From positions 1 through 64,000 of the forward strand of contig NZ_VDMC01000004.1 in NCBI RefSeq assembly GCF_006346335.1: a stretch of DNA of 64,000 nucleotides, read 5' to 3'. A program made the position numbers and the translations under genes. Under the pieces are notes generated by a model. It saw only the letters and a program-made list of their open reading frames with translations, had not been told where the DNA came from and ran no database searches. This document shows, piece by piece, positions 8,201 through 18,600 of the stretch. Numbering within the stretch: position 1 is the stretch's first letter; every line of letters begins with the position of its first letter. This DNA is from Aequorivita sinensis. GTDB lineage: Bacteria; Bacteroidota; Bacteroidia; Flavobacteriales; Flavobacteriaceae.

Positions 8201-11045
8201 GAACCCATATTGTTTGGCCAGAACTCGTAAAAGCATTTGGAGTTAAAATAGGGTTTTGGCCGTCTATGGCTTCTTGTAAAAGGGTGTGATATGAAATAGT
8301 AAAGTCGGTCGTTGATTGAGTTCCATAAACAAAAGGAGTGTTTATAGTAAGATCAAATACTGCTTCACCACTTCCATCCTCATCACACGCAAAAAGATCT
8401 CCAAATTCCGAAGTAGGTTGATTTGGCAATGGGTTTACAATAAGTGTAAGTTCAACAACAGCGAAACAACCTGACGAAATATTTTCTACTCTAGCCCAAA
8501 CGGTATCAGTATAAGGGACATTATTTAAATATGGACCAGTAATTTCACCAGCTCCACCTGCTTGGGCAAGTGCTTCCAATGGGTAATACTTAACTATTAC
8601 ACCTGGTTCACCTCCTATTATTTCGTCGTCTTTTAAGGTAAGGTCAAATTCTGCAAAACCATCGTTATTATCATCACATACTTCTAAAGGTGTTGGCGCA
8701 ACAGGTGTAGGTAATTGATCTACTACAAGAGTTAGCGTAACTAGTTTTTTACAACCAAAACCGTTAGAAACACGAGCAATTAGAGTTTGCGGATTACTAG
8801 GGGCTGGTGGAATTGCTCTGTTTTGATATGCTTGTGGATTTGCAATTGGATTGTCTGCCAATTCATCAGCTGCAGTTTCGTACCAGGTAACAGTTACGTT
8901 AGTATTCCCCCCAGTAATTTCAAAATTTCTTGACGTTAAATCGAATGTACTAAGCTGATCGGTTGGTGTACTTCCATTTACCGTATCATCACATAAATGA
9001 TAATCTTGAGGCTCTATAGCAATAGGCTCTGGATCCACAAATAATTGAAGCTCTACAATATCATAACATCCAAAACTTCCATTATTAGGTGTTGTGTTAG
9101 TAGCATTTCCTACGCCAAGAACATAAATTGTCTGAGTGTTGATTGTTTGATTTGTGAAAGCTCCTGGTGTAGCAATTGCTTGTGAGTAGTTAGGAGCAGT
9201 AAGCGCTACCTCCCCTGCATCAATTGCCTGCTGTTCATTCACATAATAATATAAATCGTATTGAGTTGGATCTAATGATCCTAAAATTTCTGAAGCTTTT
9301 GAGGTTAAATCAAAAACTGCATATCCATCTTGGTCATCATCACAAATACGATAAGGTGTTGGCACGGTTAGAATTGGACTGTCACGAACCTCTAATGGCA
9401 ACTCAACAATGTTATAGCAACTTGTATTTCCACTTATTACTCGTGCATATACACGGTCGTTATAAGGGTTACGGTTTTCATAAGGGTCCATCAACTCGCC
9501 CTCATTGGTTTGCGCATCCAAATAAGTGTAGTGATAAGTAACTGTAAGTGCTGGGTCACCACCTGTAATATCGTCATCTGCATCATGAAGTGTAAACAAA
9601 GTAAACCCATCATTACCTGGGTCACAAGCTATCAAGGCATCAGGAGTAGAATTCACAGTTGGAGGACCATCCAAAATAATATCGAATTGAGTAGTTTCAA
9701 AACAAGTATTGTCGTTGTTATTTTGAACTCGAGCATATATTGTTGTAGGACTTGCTGCCACTGTATAAGGCTGCGGTAAAGAATTTGTTCCAGCATTAGC
9801 CTCCCCTTGCGTTCTGTGATAAGTAACTGTATAATTTAAAGGGTTCTGACCATCTAGAATTGTTGCTGAGAATACAGCTTCTAGATTAATCACTTCTTGG
9901 CCATCCTCATCTTGGTCACATAAGTAGTGTGGTGAAGTTGGTGCAGTAGCTGTGGCACCTTCGTAAGTCAATTCAAATGTATCAATTGCATAACAATTTC
10001 CTTCTTCATTTTCAATGCGAACCCATATTGTTTGATTTGTCCCCACAATAGGGTAAGCATTAGCTGGATTAATTGGATTAAGACCAGATTCTGCCTGTAA
10101 TAAATTTAAATGATATGTAATTAAAAAGTTAGGGTTTTGAGCTCCCAAAACAACGTTGTTATTCTGAGTTAAATCGAAAATACCAGGTGTGGAACCATTA
10201 TCACAAATTGAAAGATCCAAAGGAGGGTTGGCAATAATTGGTTGCGGATTAGTAATAATTTCAAATTCTTTAATTTGATCGGTTCCAAGAGGAAAACTTA
10301 TTGTAACTCTATAATCACCCCCATCAGTAACTGTGATAGTTGGAAAATCCCCATTAAATATGGTCACAAAACCAGTTCCATCATCATATTCCCATAAATA
10401 GTTATTAGCTCCTTGTATCTCAGCATCAATAACAAATTCGTCACCCACACATCCTGTTTGCGTAGTTACAATAGAACAGTCTGTTGAACCACTATTTGGA
10501 TTTCCCGCATTGGTTTGTTCTAATTTTATAAAACCTGGATTTCTATTATAATTGGTTATTACAAGTACATATATTTCACCAGGTTGGGCATTTGCAATAG
10601 TAAAATTCTCGATAGGTTGAGCTGAATAACTACAAGCTATTTCATTAAAAGCTTGAAGTTGTGTATAATCACAAAGATCATCCCCCTGCTGAAAAGGTCC
10701 CCACGCAATAAAATCAACATCTAATCCCTGGCCTATGGGGTCACCATTTGCATCAAAAGCTGTGTTCTGGACGATTTCAAAATCTAATCTTCCTGCCTGA
10801 TCTACCTGCAAATAGAACCACGCTGGATATGGCTGGGTAAACAAACATCCGTAATCTGGACCTGCCTCTGCGGTAGGATTACAATTTGGATCTTGATCAT
10901 TACAATTTGGGAAAATTAACGCTTGGTCACCAGCACAAAATGGCTCGATTGTTGCACAAGTACTGCCTTGTGCAAAAGCAGACAATCCTGAAAATAAAAA
11001 GGAGATTATTAATACTAATAAATACGGGGAATTTTTCTTTATCAT
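5229..11045 (-). CDS. giant T9SS type B sorting-domain protein with about 14 repeats
   Basis: A 1938-residue exported protein. A signal peptide ends near SAFAQ (about residue 26). An Ig/PKD-like segment lies around residues 190-260. From about residue 268 to 1700 there are about 14 tandem repeats of 90-100 residues. Each opens with a (L/V)CD-acidic-DG-x-(A/T)xFDLT core and ends with (I/V)(Y/W)xRVEN, a GC pair and a LIV strand. A SprB-like module (about 1780-1850) precedes a C-terminal gliding-motility/CHU_C domain (PNEDGYHDTWNI, FDRYGKLL, GWDGTFNG, ending GHFTLKR). This C-terminal domain is the type B signal for secretion through T9SS and attachment to the cell surface. The likely role is adhesion or gliding support. 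Confidence 0.92.
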   Translation of the reverse strand: MIKKNSPYLLVLIISFLFSGLSAFAQGSTCATIEPFCAGDQALIFPNCNDQDPNCNPTAEAGPDYGCLFTQPYPAWFYLQVDQAGRLDFEIVQNTAFDANGDPIGQGLDVDFIAWGPFQQGDDLCDYTQLQAFNEIACSYSAQPIENFTIANAQPGEIYVLVITNYNRNPGFIKLEQTNAGNPNSGSTDCSIVTTQTGCVGDEFVIDAEIQGANNYLWEYDDGTGFVTIFNGDFPTITVTDGGDYRVTISFPLGTDQIKEFEIITNPQPIIANPPLDLSICDNGSTPGIFDLTQNNNVVLGAQNPNFLITYHLNLLQAESGLNPINPANAYPIVGTNQTIWVRIENEEGNCYAIDTFELTYEGATATAPTSPHYLCDQDEDGQEVINLEAVFSATILDGQNPLNYTVTYHRTQGEANAGTNSLPQPYTVAASPTTIYARVQNNNDNTCFETTQFDIILDGPPTVNSTPDALIACDPGNDGFTLFTLHDADDDITGGDPALTVTYHYTYLDAQTNEGELMDPYENRNPYNDRVYARVISGNTSCYNIVELPLEVRDSPILTVPTPYRICDDDQDGYAVFDLTSKASEILGSLDPTQYDLYYYVNEQQAIDAGEVALTAPNYSQAIATPGAFTNQTINTQTIYVLGVGNATNTTPNNGSFGCYDIVELQLFVDPEPIAIEPQDYHLCDDTVNGSTPTDQLSTFDLTSRNFEITGGNTNVTVTWYETAADELADNPIANPQAYQNRAIPPAPSNPQTLIARVSNGFGCKKLVTLTLVVDQLPTPVAPTPLEVCDDNNDGFAEFDLTLKDDEIIGGEPGVIVKYYPLEALAQAGGAGEITGPYLNNVPYTDTVWARVENISSGCFAVVELTLIVNPLPNQPTSEFGDLFACDEDGSGEAVFDLTINTPFVYGTQSTTDFTISYHTLLQEAIDGQNPILTPNAFTSSGQTIWVRLENNITLCARISEFDVILGEFPIIQDPDAMELCDDLESGSDTDRISTFNLTTNNAFITNGDATLTVKYFETLVDLQNDNPIPNPTTYTNPVDGGGFGITPYTIYVAVEGQTGCVATTELLLKVLPVPTVVEPTPLEVCDVDHDGFAEFDLTLKSDEIAGGDPSIVVTYHETLIDANNGTFPLASPFQNIVAFNQTIYARASFDLPPNTSGCFKVVPLDLIVKPSPIVPLDLPDLIACDPDGNGFAEFDLTVQEPLIYGSQDPTQLELSYHTTLEDAQSGLNPIGVPETYTNVTNPQDIFVRLAYIDGSDCYTVGKFTLIVSRAVSIVDPTPFELCEDLGPINDGFTTFDLTLKNSEITNGAPGMGVSYFLNENDAQNNINKIDPDTAFVNTVNPQTLYVRVEDGSTGCVAFTTLLLRVLPNPDLVEPQPIRLCDENIVVGPGPDDEVEIFDLTIREEVILNGGAWDVTYYESYDNAFNGIDQIPNPESYQNISNPQTIYVKGSNPDSSCFEIVKLELIVDPVPDDSAIVSPYIICEINTDGVAEFDLTTKIPEILGEQSAFNLMVSFYLDATDAANGINQIINTTAHQNRDLAGNPESPQTIYTRIENSLTGCFIGGNQSFELIVQEGAIANTPNPLIVCDNFEANDGIAEFDLEDLTNPDVVTLRNQILVGQDPNIYLISYFETYENALNNINAISFPYYNVINPQVIYARVTNSENQYDPKCFEVVEVILKVQELPKVNLEDEYRLCVDENGNPIENEDGQTSPPLIDTGLNPNNYTFQWMLNGVMIPGETGASIIALEAGEYSVIITEIASGCEITAVTTVVLSSPPLVYSAEVITSAFANPHAIEVSAQGLGEYVYQLDNGPFQTNNVFEGVSPGIHTVTIRDVNGCGSVTIEVGVVDYPLYFTPNEDGYHDTWNIIGIGTADPTAKIFIFDRYGKLLKQLSPIGEGWDGTFNGKPMPSSDYWFRVEYKEDDMPKVFTGHFTLKR
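5950..10240 (-). repeat. coding tandem repeat array (about 14 units)
   Basis: This is the DNA encoding the repeat block of the giant T9SS protein. Units recur about every 280-320 bp. They diverge in sequence but share the CD-acidic-FDLT core. The units starting near 8695 and 7795 are the most alike, both encoding a PTPLEVCD...DGFAEFDLTLK segment, which suggests relatively recent duplication or gene conversion. Confidence 0.85.
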
Positions 11046-11152
11046 CTTACTAGGGTATAATGGGCGGGAAATTAAGAAAATTTTATGAAACCACCTTGTG
11101 AGTTTTATTAAAAATATAAAGACACGCTTTTCATATACAATAACCTATTGTG

Positions 11153-11160
11153 TATCTTTG
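11153..11160 (+). promoter_or_regulatory. -7 box of folE
   Basis: TATCTTTG matches TAnnTTTG and lies 33 nt before the folE ATG. No TTG is found at the usual spacing upstream, so the -33 element is weak or absent. Confidence 0.6.
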
Positions 11161-11193
11161 CAACCCCAATAAAAACTTATTTTTAAAATACAA

Positions 11194-11871
11194 ATGGGTA
11201 TAGAAAAAGAACTTAGAGAAATAGAAGAAATGGGTAACGATCATATTGGCAGCTCCACAGAGACGCCTTTACGCCCAGATGCCTTCGAACTTAGCGATAT
11301 AGAAAAGATTGCGAGCATTAAGAAAGATGTACACAACATCATGCAAACCTTAGGACTAGACCTAACTGATGACAGCCTAAAAGGCACCCCAAATCGAGTA
11401 GCAAAAATGTTTGTACAAGAGATTTTTGGCGGACTACATCCAGATAGAAAGCCAAAAGCATCAACTTTTGACAATAAATATAAATACCAGGAGATGCTGG
11501 TAGAGAAAAATATCACACTTTATTCTACTTGTGAGCACCACTTACTTCCAATTGTAGGGAAAGCACATATTGCTTATATTAGCAATGGTACAGTTGTAGG
11601 CTTATCAAAAATGAATAGAATTGTAGATTACTACGCAAAACGACCACAAGTTCAAGAGCGTCTTACAATTCAAATAGTTAAGGAACTTCAAAATGTTCTA
11701 AAAACTGAAGACGTAGCTTGTGTTATAGATGCAAAACATTTATGCGTGAACTCTAGAGGTATTCGCGATATCGATAGCAGCACCGTAACAAGTGAGTTTG
11801 GCGGTGCATTTAAAAACCCTGAGACTCGTAGAGAATTTTTAGACTATATTAAATTTGACACTGAATTCTAA
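11194..11871 (+). CDS. folE: GTP cyclohydrolase I
   Basis: Converts GTP to 7,8-dihydroneopterin triphosphate, the first step of tetrahydrofolate and pterin synthesis and, with QueE elsewhere in the window, of queuosine precursors. At 225 residues it has the normal length. The zinc and catalytic motif STCEHHLLPIVGKAHIAY (Cys113, His116) is intact, the second zinc cysteine is in AKHLCVNSRG (Cys183), and the GLSKMNRIVDYYAKRPQVQER segment is typical. The start is set by the first ATG downstream of the promoter. Confidence 0.97.
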   Translation: MGIEKELREIEEMGNDHIGSSTETPLRPDAFELSDIEKIASIKKDVHNIMQTLGLDLTDDSLKGTPNRVAKMFVQEIFGGLHPDRKPKASTFDNKYKYQEMLVEKNITLYSTCEHHLLPIVGKAHIAYISNGTVVGLSKMNRIVDYYAKRPQVQERLTIQIVKELQNVLKTEDVACVIDAKHLCVNSRGIRDIDSSTVTSEFGGAFKNPETRREFLDYIKFDTEF

Positions 11872-11884
11872 TTATTGACAAGAC

Positions 11885-11940
11885 ACCTCTTGACTGATGT
11901 ACTATTAACTAATATTACGCCAATCAGTTTTTTAAGAGGT
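11885..11940 (+). terminator. imperfect long hairpin after folE
   Basis: ACCTCTT-GACTGAT (11885-11898) pairs with ATCAGTT (11923-11929) and AAGAGGT (11934-11940), with a short T bulge. There is no long T-run after it. The rest of the folE-cysS gap (11941-12157) shows no gene. Confidence 0.35.
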
Positions 11941-12157
11941 AGAATTTTCAAGGATTTAAGCAAATCAGCAGAACTCAGACTAAGCAATTTAAAATTTACA
12001 CATTTTTGCAGACCTAACTGAAGAGGTTAAAACTAAAAAGTAATTTAAATTGAAAATATATCATCTTGTAATTAAGATGGTTGTACTAAGAAATAAAATC
12101 GATTAAATTTTTGGTAACCAAATCGGTCACCTGTCATCCGTCATCTACCCTATAATT

Positions 12158-13630
12158 ATGAATGACTTACACATATACAATTCAATTTCGAAAAAGAAGG
12201 AAAAATTCACTCCCATACACGAGGGTGCAGTAGGCATGTACGTTTGTGGACCAACAGTTTACAGCAATGTGCACTTGGGGAATTGTCGCACCTTCCTTTC
12301 TTTCGATTTAGTTTTTAGATATTTAAAGCACCTAGGCTATAAAGTACGCTATGTGCGTAACATCACAGATGCAGGACATTTAGAAAATGACGGTGAAAGC
12401 GGCGATGATCCAATTTTAAAGAAAGCACGTCTTGAGCAATTAGAACCTATGGAAGTGGTTCAAAAATACACGGTTGATTTCCATACTACAATGGCGAAAT
12501 TTAACGCTTTGCCACCAAGTATCGAACCGACTGCTACAGGACATATTTATGAGCAAATTCATATTGTTGAAAAAATTATTAAAGAAGGATTTGCTTACGA
12601 AAGAAACGGCTCTGTTTATTTCGATGTATTAAAATTTAACGAAACGAACGATTACGGAAAACTAAGCGGTAGGAAGCTAGAAGACATGATAGCCAATACC
12701 CGCGAACTTGCCGCTCAAAGCGATAAGAAAAACCCACAGGATTTTGCTCTTTGGAAAAAAGCTGAGCCGCAACACATAATGCGTTGGCCATCTCCTTGGA
12801 GTGATGGATTTCCTGGCTGGCACCTAGAGTGTACCGCAATGAGCACAAAATACCTAGGCAACAATTTTGATATCCACGGAGGTGGGATGGATTTGAAATT
12901 CCCTCACCACGAATGTGAGATTGCACAAGCTGAAGCTTGCAACAACACATCTCCTGTGAATTATTGGATGCATGCCAACATGCTAACCCTTAACGGGAAA
13001 AAAATGTCCAAATCTACCGGAAACTTTATTTTACCAGACCAAATGTTTACTGGCGATAACGACATATTGAGCAAGCCATTCTCTCCTACTGTTACAAAGT
13101 TTTTTATGTATCAAGCGCACTATCGCAGCATATTAGACTTTAGTAGTGATGCACTTGAAGCTTCTGAAAAAGGATTTAACAGATTAATGGAAGCACACAG
13201 GATTCTTTTAAAATTAGAATCTTCCAATGATAAAAGTACGATTGATATTGAAGCTTGGAGAAAGTCTTGCTATGATGCTATGAATGACGACTTTAACAGT
13301 CCTATTTTAATTGCCCACCTCTTTGAAAGCATTAAGTTTGTAAACGCTCTAAAGGAAGGAAAAGAGACTATTTCTAAAGCAGATTTAGAACTTTTTAAAA
13401 AGACAATGCACGACTTTCTTTTTGAAGTTTTAGGTTTAGAAGATAATACTTCAGATAACTCTCAAGACAGTGAAAAACTTTCTGCAGCCGTAGAACTTCT
13501 TATTCAATTACGAAATGAAGCACGTGCCAATAAAGATTTCGCACTGAGTGATAAAATTCGTGATGAGCTTGCTGCAAAGGGAATTCAACTTAATGACGGG
13601 AAGGAAGGAACAACATTTTCACTGAATTAA
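12158..13630 (+). CDS. cysS: cysteinyl-tRNA synthetase
   Basis: Class I aminoacyl-tRNA synthetase charging tRNA-Cys, 490 residues. The N-terminal [19 protein letters not shown] block carries the zinc cysteine and the HIGH-equivalent [31 protein letters not shown] and the KMSKS loop ([10 protein letters not shown]) are intact. A C-terminal DALR-like helical anticodon region follows. The gene heads a co-directional set with yidD (25-nt gap) and lgt. Confidence 0.97.
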   Translation: MNDLHIYNSISKKKEKFTPIHEGAVGMYVCGPTVYSNVHLGNCRTFLSFDLVFRYLKHLGYKVRYVRNITDAGHLENDGESGDDPILKKARLEQLEPMEVVQKYTVDFHTTMAKFNALPPSIEPTATGHIYEQIHIVEKIIKEGFAYERNGSVYFDVLKFNETNDYGKLSGRKLEDMIANTRELAAQSDKKNPQDFALWKKAEPQHIMRWPSPWSDGFPGWHLECTAMSTKYLGNNFDIHGGGMDLKFPHHECEIAQAEACNNTSPVNYWMHANMLTLNGKKMSKSTGNFILPDQMFTGDNDILSKPFSPTVTKFFMYQAHYRSILDFSSDALEASEKGFNRLMEAHRILLKLESSNDKSTIDIEAWRKSCYDAMNDDFNSPILIAHLFESIKFVNALKEGKETISKADLELFKKTMHDFLFEVLGLEDNTSDNSQDSEKLSAAVELLIQLRNEARANKDFALSDKIRDELAAKGIQLNDGKEGTTFSLN

Positions 13631-13655
13631 GAGCTAAACCTTCAAAAAAAGTTTT

Positions 13656-13889
13656 ATGAAAAAAGTCCTTATATACCCATTTGTTTTACTCATAAAAGGG
13701 TATCAAGGCTTTATTTCACCTTTGTTACCTTCAAGTTGCAGATACACTCCTACTTGTTCACATTATGCGGTTGAAGCATTGCAAACTCATGGTTTGTTAA
13801 AAGGCAGTTGGCTTGCAATAAAACGAATAGGCAGTTGTAATCCTTGGGGAGGTTCAGGCTACGATCCCGTACCACCAAAAAAGAAATAA
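13656..13889 (+). CDS. yidD: membrane protein insertion efficiency factor YidD
   Basis: A 77-residue protein of the YidD (DUF37) family, which assists YidC-dependent membrane protein insertion. It has the family core [21 protein letters not shown] followed by [10 protein letters not shown] and the C-terminal [12 protein letters not shown] motif. An N-terminal amphipathic or membrane helix precedes it. The gap to cysS is 25 nt and lgt follows 61 nt later. Confidence 0.96.
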   Translation: MKKVLIYPFVLLIKGYQGFISPLLPSSCRYTPTCSHYAVEALQTHGLLKGSWLAIKRIGSCNPWGGSGYDPVPPKKK

Positions 13890-13950
13890 ATTAGTTCGGC
13901 GTTACTTTTTCGCTTTTGTTATCTTTACGCGACGCAATAAAATTATCCAT

Positions 13951-14880
13951 ATGCATTACTTAAGTTTTACCTGGAATCCTTCTGAAGGAATTGACCTTGG
14001 TTTTTTCATGATACGTTATTACAGCTTGATGTTTGTTGTAGCTTTTACGCTTGGTTGGATTCTAACTAAAAAAATATACGAACGTGAAGGTATAGCTCAG
14101 GAAAAACTAGATAGCCTTTTTATCTATATGGTTGCAGCTACACTAATAGGTGCACGATTAGGTCACGTTTTTTTTTACCAACCAGAACTATTTGTTCAAG
14201 ATCCGCTTTCAGTATTTCTACCTATTAGTACTGTGCCGGAATTTGAATTCACAGGATTTCAAGGTTTAGCAAGTCACGGGGCTGCAATCGCAATTCTAAT
14301 TGCTATGTATTACTACACTAAAAATGTTGTGAAAAAGCCTTTTTTATGGGTAATGGATCGAATAGTAATTGCTGTTGCAGCAGGAGGTGTTTTTGTAAGA
14401 ATTGGGAATTTTATCAATTCAGAAATAATTGGTAAACCTTCAGGCGATTTCCCTTTAGGTGTTCGATTTTTACATGAAAGCATTAGCCCACAAGAAGCCG
14501 TAAGCGTAACTGGAATACAACCTGTAAGCAAGGCTTATGATGCAATCGCAAATAACCCTCAATTCGCAGAAATACTTCAATCGGTACCATTTCGTCATCC
14601 AGCACAACTATATGAAGCTGCAGGCTATGTTATTGTGTTTTTAGTATGTTGGTATTTGTACTGGAAAACTGAACGCAGAAAACAAACCGGTTACATCTTT
14701 GGGGTATTTTTAATCCTTCTATTTATGGTACGATTTTTAGCCGAGTATGTAAAGGCTAGCCAAGGTGGTTTTGAATCTGTTTTAGGACTTCTTTCAACTG
14801 GTCAATGGCTTAGCGTTCCATTTATTCTTGCAGGTATATTCATTATGTGGAAGGCTTCAAAAAAACCAATTACAGAATAA
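13951..14880 (+). CDS. lgt: prolipoprotein diacylglyceryl transferase
   Basis: Inner-membrane enzyme that transfers diacylglycerol from phosphatidylglycerol to the lipobox cysteine of prolipoproteins, serving the many lipoproteins in this window. It has 309 residues and about seven membrane segments. Diagnostic motifs are IRYYSLMFV, GARLGHVFFYQP, the Lgt signature RIGNFINSEIIGKPS and RHPAQLYEA. A -7-like TATCTTTA lies at 13920-13927, 23 nt before the ATG, so the gene may have its own promoter besides read-through from cysS-yidD. Confidence 0.96.
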   Translation: MHYLSFTWNPSEGIDLGFFMIRYYSLMFVVAFTLGWILTKKIYEREGIAQEKLDSLFIYMVAATLIGARLGHVFFYQPELFVQDPLSVFLPISTVPEFEFTGFQGLASHGAAIAILIAMYYYTKNVVKKPFLWVMDRIVIAVAAGGVFVRIGNFINSEIIGKPSGDFPLGVRFLHESISPQEAVSVTGIQPVSKAYDAIANNPQFAEILQSVPFRHPAQLYEAAGYVIVFLVCWYLYWKTERRKQTGYIFGVFLILLFMVRFLAEYVKASQGGFESVLGLLSTGQWLSVPFILAGIFIMWKASKKPITE

Positions 14881-14999
14881 CTAACAATAACAGAAACTCA
14901 ATTATTAAACCAAATAAAAATCCTCCTAACTTAAGTCTTGGATGGTTGTGTTAAAACATATGATTAGAAAAATCTGTGTAAGTTAAGTATAATAATAAA

Positions 15000-15494
15000 A
15001 TGAAAAAAATATTTATCTCTGCTGCAATTGTCGGTTCTATGTTGACCTTATACAATTGCAAAGACGCTCCAAAAACTGAAACTAAAATTCTAACCAAAGA
15101 AGTTACTTTTAAAAAAGAAGGTGAACTCGAGTTATTAAAAGCAGAAAACGATTCAGTAATCGCAAAACTAGATATCGAAATAGCTGATGACGACTATAAA
15201 ACTCAAACAGGTTTAATGTATCGCCGTTCTATGGACGAAAACCACGGAATGTTATTTATATTCGACAATATGCAAATGCGATCATTTTATATGAAGAACA
15301 CCGAATTTGCTCTTGATATAATATACTTTAATTCAGATATGGAGATTGTTAGCATCCAAAAAAATGCCCAACCTTTTAACGAAACTTCTCTACCATCAGA
15401 ATCACCGGCGCAATACGTATTAGAAGTTAATGCAGGTCTTTCTGATAAATGGAAATTAGAGAAGGGTGATAAAATTCGATACACTAGAAATTAA
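15000..15494 (+). CDS. DUF192 domain lipoprotein
   Basis: A 164-residue exported protein. The first 20 residues are hydrophobic and end in a lipobox-like LYNC (Cys19-20 region), so it is probably a lipoprotein. From about residue 50 it matches the DUF192 fold: LDIEIADDDYKTQTGLMYRRSM, GMLFIFDNMQMRSFYMKNT and LDIIYFNSDMEIVSI are the usual blocks. The biochemical role of DUF192 proteins is not established. It stands alone between lgt and a bidirectional terminator. Confidence 0.88.
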   Translation: MKKIFISAAIVGSMLTLYNCKDAPKTETKILTKEVTFKKEGELELLKAENDSVIAKLDIEIADDDYKTQTGLMYRRSMDENHGMLFIFDNMQMRSFYMKNTEFALDIIYFNSDMEIVSIQKNAQPFNETSLPSESPAQYVLEVNAGLSDKWKLEKGDKIRYTRN

Positions 15495-15585
15495 CTTAAA
15501 GCTTCTACCTTACGTTATTTTTAAACTTATCACTACTCTATAATTAATAACGTTTTCAAATAATATTTGCGAAACTGCTAAAATA

Positions 15586-15620
15586 AAAATAGCCCTTTTC
15601 TATCCGAAAAGGGCTATTTT
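15586..15620. terminator. bidirectional terminator between DUF192 gene and secDF
   Basis: A 15-bp perfect stem (15586-15600 with 15606-15620) around loop TATCC with A/T ends lies between two convergent genes, 19 nt past the secDF stop. Confidence 0.9.
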
Positions 15621-15639
15621 CTTATTATTGAGATTTGAA

Positions 15640-18600
15640 TTAAGCTTCTACAGCAGGAGCTTCTTCTTCCTCTTTTCTATCTAGTAAATCCTCAATGTTT
15701 TTACGTTTTACAGTATCATACATAATTGGAGTTGCTATAAACAATGAAGAGTATGTACCTACAAAGATACCTACAATAATTGCAAACAGTAGACCTCTAA
15801 TAGACTCAGCTCCAAAGAAGAACATACACAACAATACGATAAGAGTAGTAAATGAAGTATTTAAGGTTCTTCCTAAAGTACTATTTAAAGCCACATCAAT
15901 TACTCTATTCATTTTCCAGTTTGGATGCTCACCGAAGAACTCACGAATACGGTCAAACACAATTACGGTATCGTTTAGAGAGTAACCTACAACCGTAAGG
16001 ATTGCCGCGATAAACGCTTGGTCAATCTCCATACTGAATGGCATAAACTTATAGGTAAGTGAGAAAACACCTAGTACAATTACCACATCGTGGAAAATTG
16101 CAGCTACCGCACCAAGTCCAAATTGCCATTTTCTAAAGCGTAATAAAATATAAAGGAAAACAACGATTAACGAACCAAATACAGCCCAGAAAGAGTCTCT
16201 CTTAATGTCGTCTGCAATGGTTGGACTTACTTTATAGTATTCCATTCTTCCAATCGATTTTCCTTCTTGATCACCCACGAATTTTTCGAAAGTCATATCT
16301 GCAGGCATATCTTTTTTCACAGTTTCAAAAAGCATACGCTCTATTTCATCATCTACTTCTGTACCAGTTTCTTCTACTTTATATTTAGTAGTAATCTTTA
16401 ACTGGTTATCTCCTCCGTAGGTTTTTGCCTCTGCACTTCCAAAAGTTGCAATAAGGTTGTCTTGAATTTCAGCAGAATTTACATCCTTAGCAAAACGAAC
16501 AGTATAAGTACGTCCTCCAACAAAATCAACACCTTGGTTAAGTCCATTAGTAAAAAGTGAGATTGCACTAATCGTAAGCATTATGGCTGAAAAGATATAA
16601 GCCATTTTACGCTTCTTCAAGAAAGCGATATTTACATTCGTAAATAGATTCTTTGTAATTGAAGTTGAACAAGGTAAATCCTTTCCATTCTTTGTATAAT
16701 TATCAATAAATAATCTTGTGATAAATATTGAAGTAAACAATGCTGTTGCAATACCAATTAATAAGGTAGTAGCAAACCCTTGAATAGGACCTGTACCAAA
16801 TACTAATAGAATTAAACCGGTAAGACCAGTAGTAATGTTAGCATCTAGAATTGAAGAAAGCGCGTTGTTGAAACCATCTCTAATAGCATCTTTTTGTGCC
16901 TTACCTTTTGCTAGCTCTTCTTTAATACGCTCAAATATAAGTACGTTAGCATCCACAGACATACCTATTGTTAATACGATACCCGCAATACCAGGAAGCG
17001 TAAGTACGGCACCAAGACCTGCTAATATTCCGAATATAAATAGGATGTTTACTAATAAAGCGATATCAGCAAAGATTCCAGCTTTACCATAGTAGAAAAT
17101 CATCCAAACAAGCACTATCCCTAAAGCTAATAAGAACGATAATACACCACTGTTAATTGCCTCTTGTCCTAATGTTGGTCCAACAACTTCACCTTGTACA
17201 ATTTCTGCAGAAGCAGGAAGTTTACCCGCACGTAGTACGTTTGCTAAATCCTGACCTTGAGGCACAGTAAAGTTTCCAGAAATCTGGCTACGACCACCAG
17301 CAATTGGTCCTGAAGTAACACCTGGAGCAGAATATACGATATCATCAAGAACAATCGCAATCTGACTTTGGTTTTGGTATGCATTACCGGTCATTTGCTC
17401 CCATACTTTAGCACCTTGACCATTCATTTGCATAGATACAACTACGCGGCTCATTTGGTCAAACTCTTGTCTTGCATCAACAACTACACTTCCGCCAAGA
17501 GGTGGTGTATTGTTTCTGTTTCCTTTTAATACATATAATGAAGAAGTTTCTTCACCGTCTAATTGTGGATTAGCCTCTGGTAATCCCCATACGAATTTTG
17601 CAAAACGCAATTCATTTGGCAGTAATGATTTAATTTGAGGGTTGCGTAAATATCCGTTTACAACAGAAGTATCCTTTAATCTAAAAGTCGCTATTATTGG
17701 ACTACCTTGACTTCCTAAAGAAACCATTTTTGAAAGAATTGGGTTCGACTTACCGTCATCTACAAGAGAATCTTTAACGTCTTGCCCACCTAGTAATTTA
17801 CTTACATCATCTTCTTCTGTAGCAGTAGAATCTGTTTCTTCTTGTGTAGTTTCAACTGTATTTACAGTTTTAGATTTAGCCAATTCTATTTCACCTGCTT
17901 TTAAATCTGCAGCTTGTAGGAACCCTGCTACTTCTTCAAATTTGTATACATCCCAAAACTCAAGTTGAGCTGTACTTTGAAGTAATTTTTTTACACGATC
18001 TACATCCTTAGCACCTGGAAGTTCAACAAGAATTCTTGCAGACTTACCAATACGCTGAATGTTTGGTTGAGTAACACCAAATTTATCGATACGCTTTCTT
18101 AAAACCTCAAAAGCTGAAGTAATTGACTCATCAATTTTCTTTTCGATAATAGGCTTTACTTGAGCGTTAGTCATTCCAACCTCAATTACATCCTCTAGGT
18201 TTTTGTTGAAGAAAATATCTGGCGATGCAAGATTATTTTCACCTGGAAGTGCTTCAAACGCTTTAAAGAAAGACTCTAAGTAAGTGTCCTGGCTTGTTTT
18301 CTGAAGCTCTTTTGCATTTTCTAATGCTTGATTGAAAGCAGCGTCTTTAGTATTATTTGCAAGTCCTTGTAAGATATCTTTTACAGACACTTCAAGCATT
18401 ACGTTAATACCCCCTTTAAGGTCAAGACCTTTATTCAATTCTTTTTCTTTAGCAGTTTTATAATCAACTCCTAAAAATACTGGGTTGTTTGCCACAGAAT
18501 CTAGGTAACGTGCCTCTGCAACGTTTCTTTCGTGTGGTTGATCCTCAGTGAATTTGCTGTTTGCAAATTCTTTTGCACTATCTTCTACTTTACTTGTAAT

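Noticed and set aside
9224-9779. Plus-strand open frames inside the giant T9SS gene
   Set aside because: They lie fully within the well-supported minus-strand repeat coding region and show no domain or promoter.
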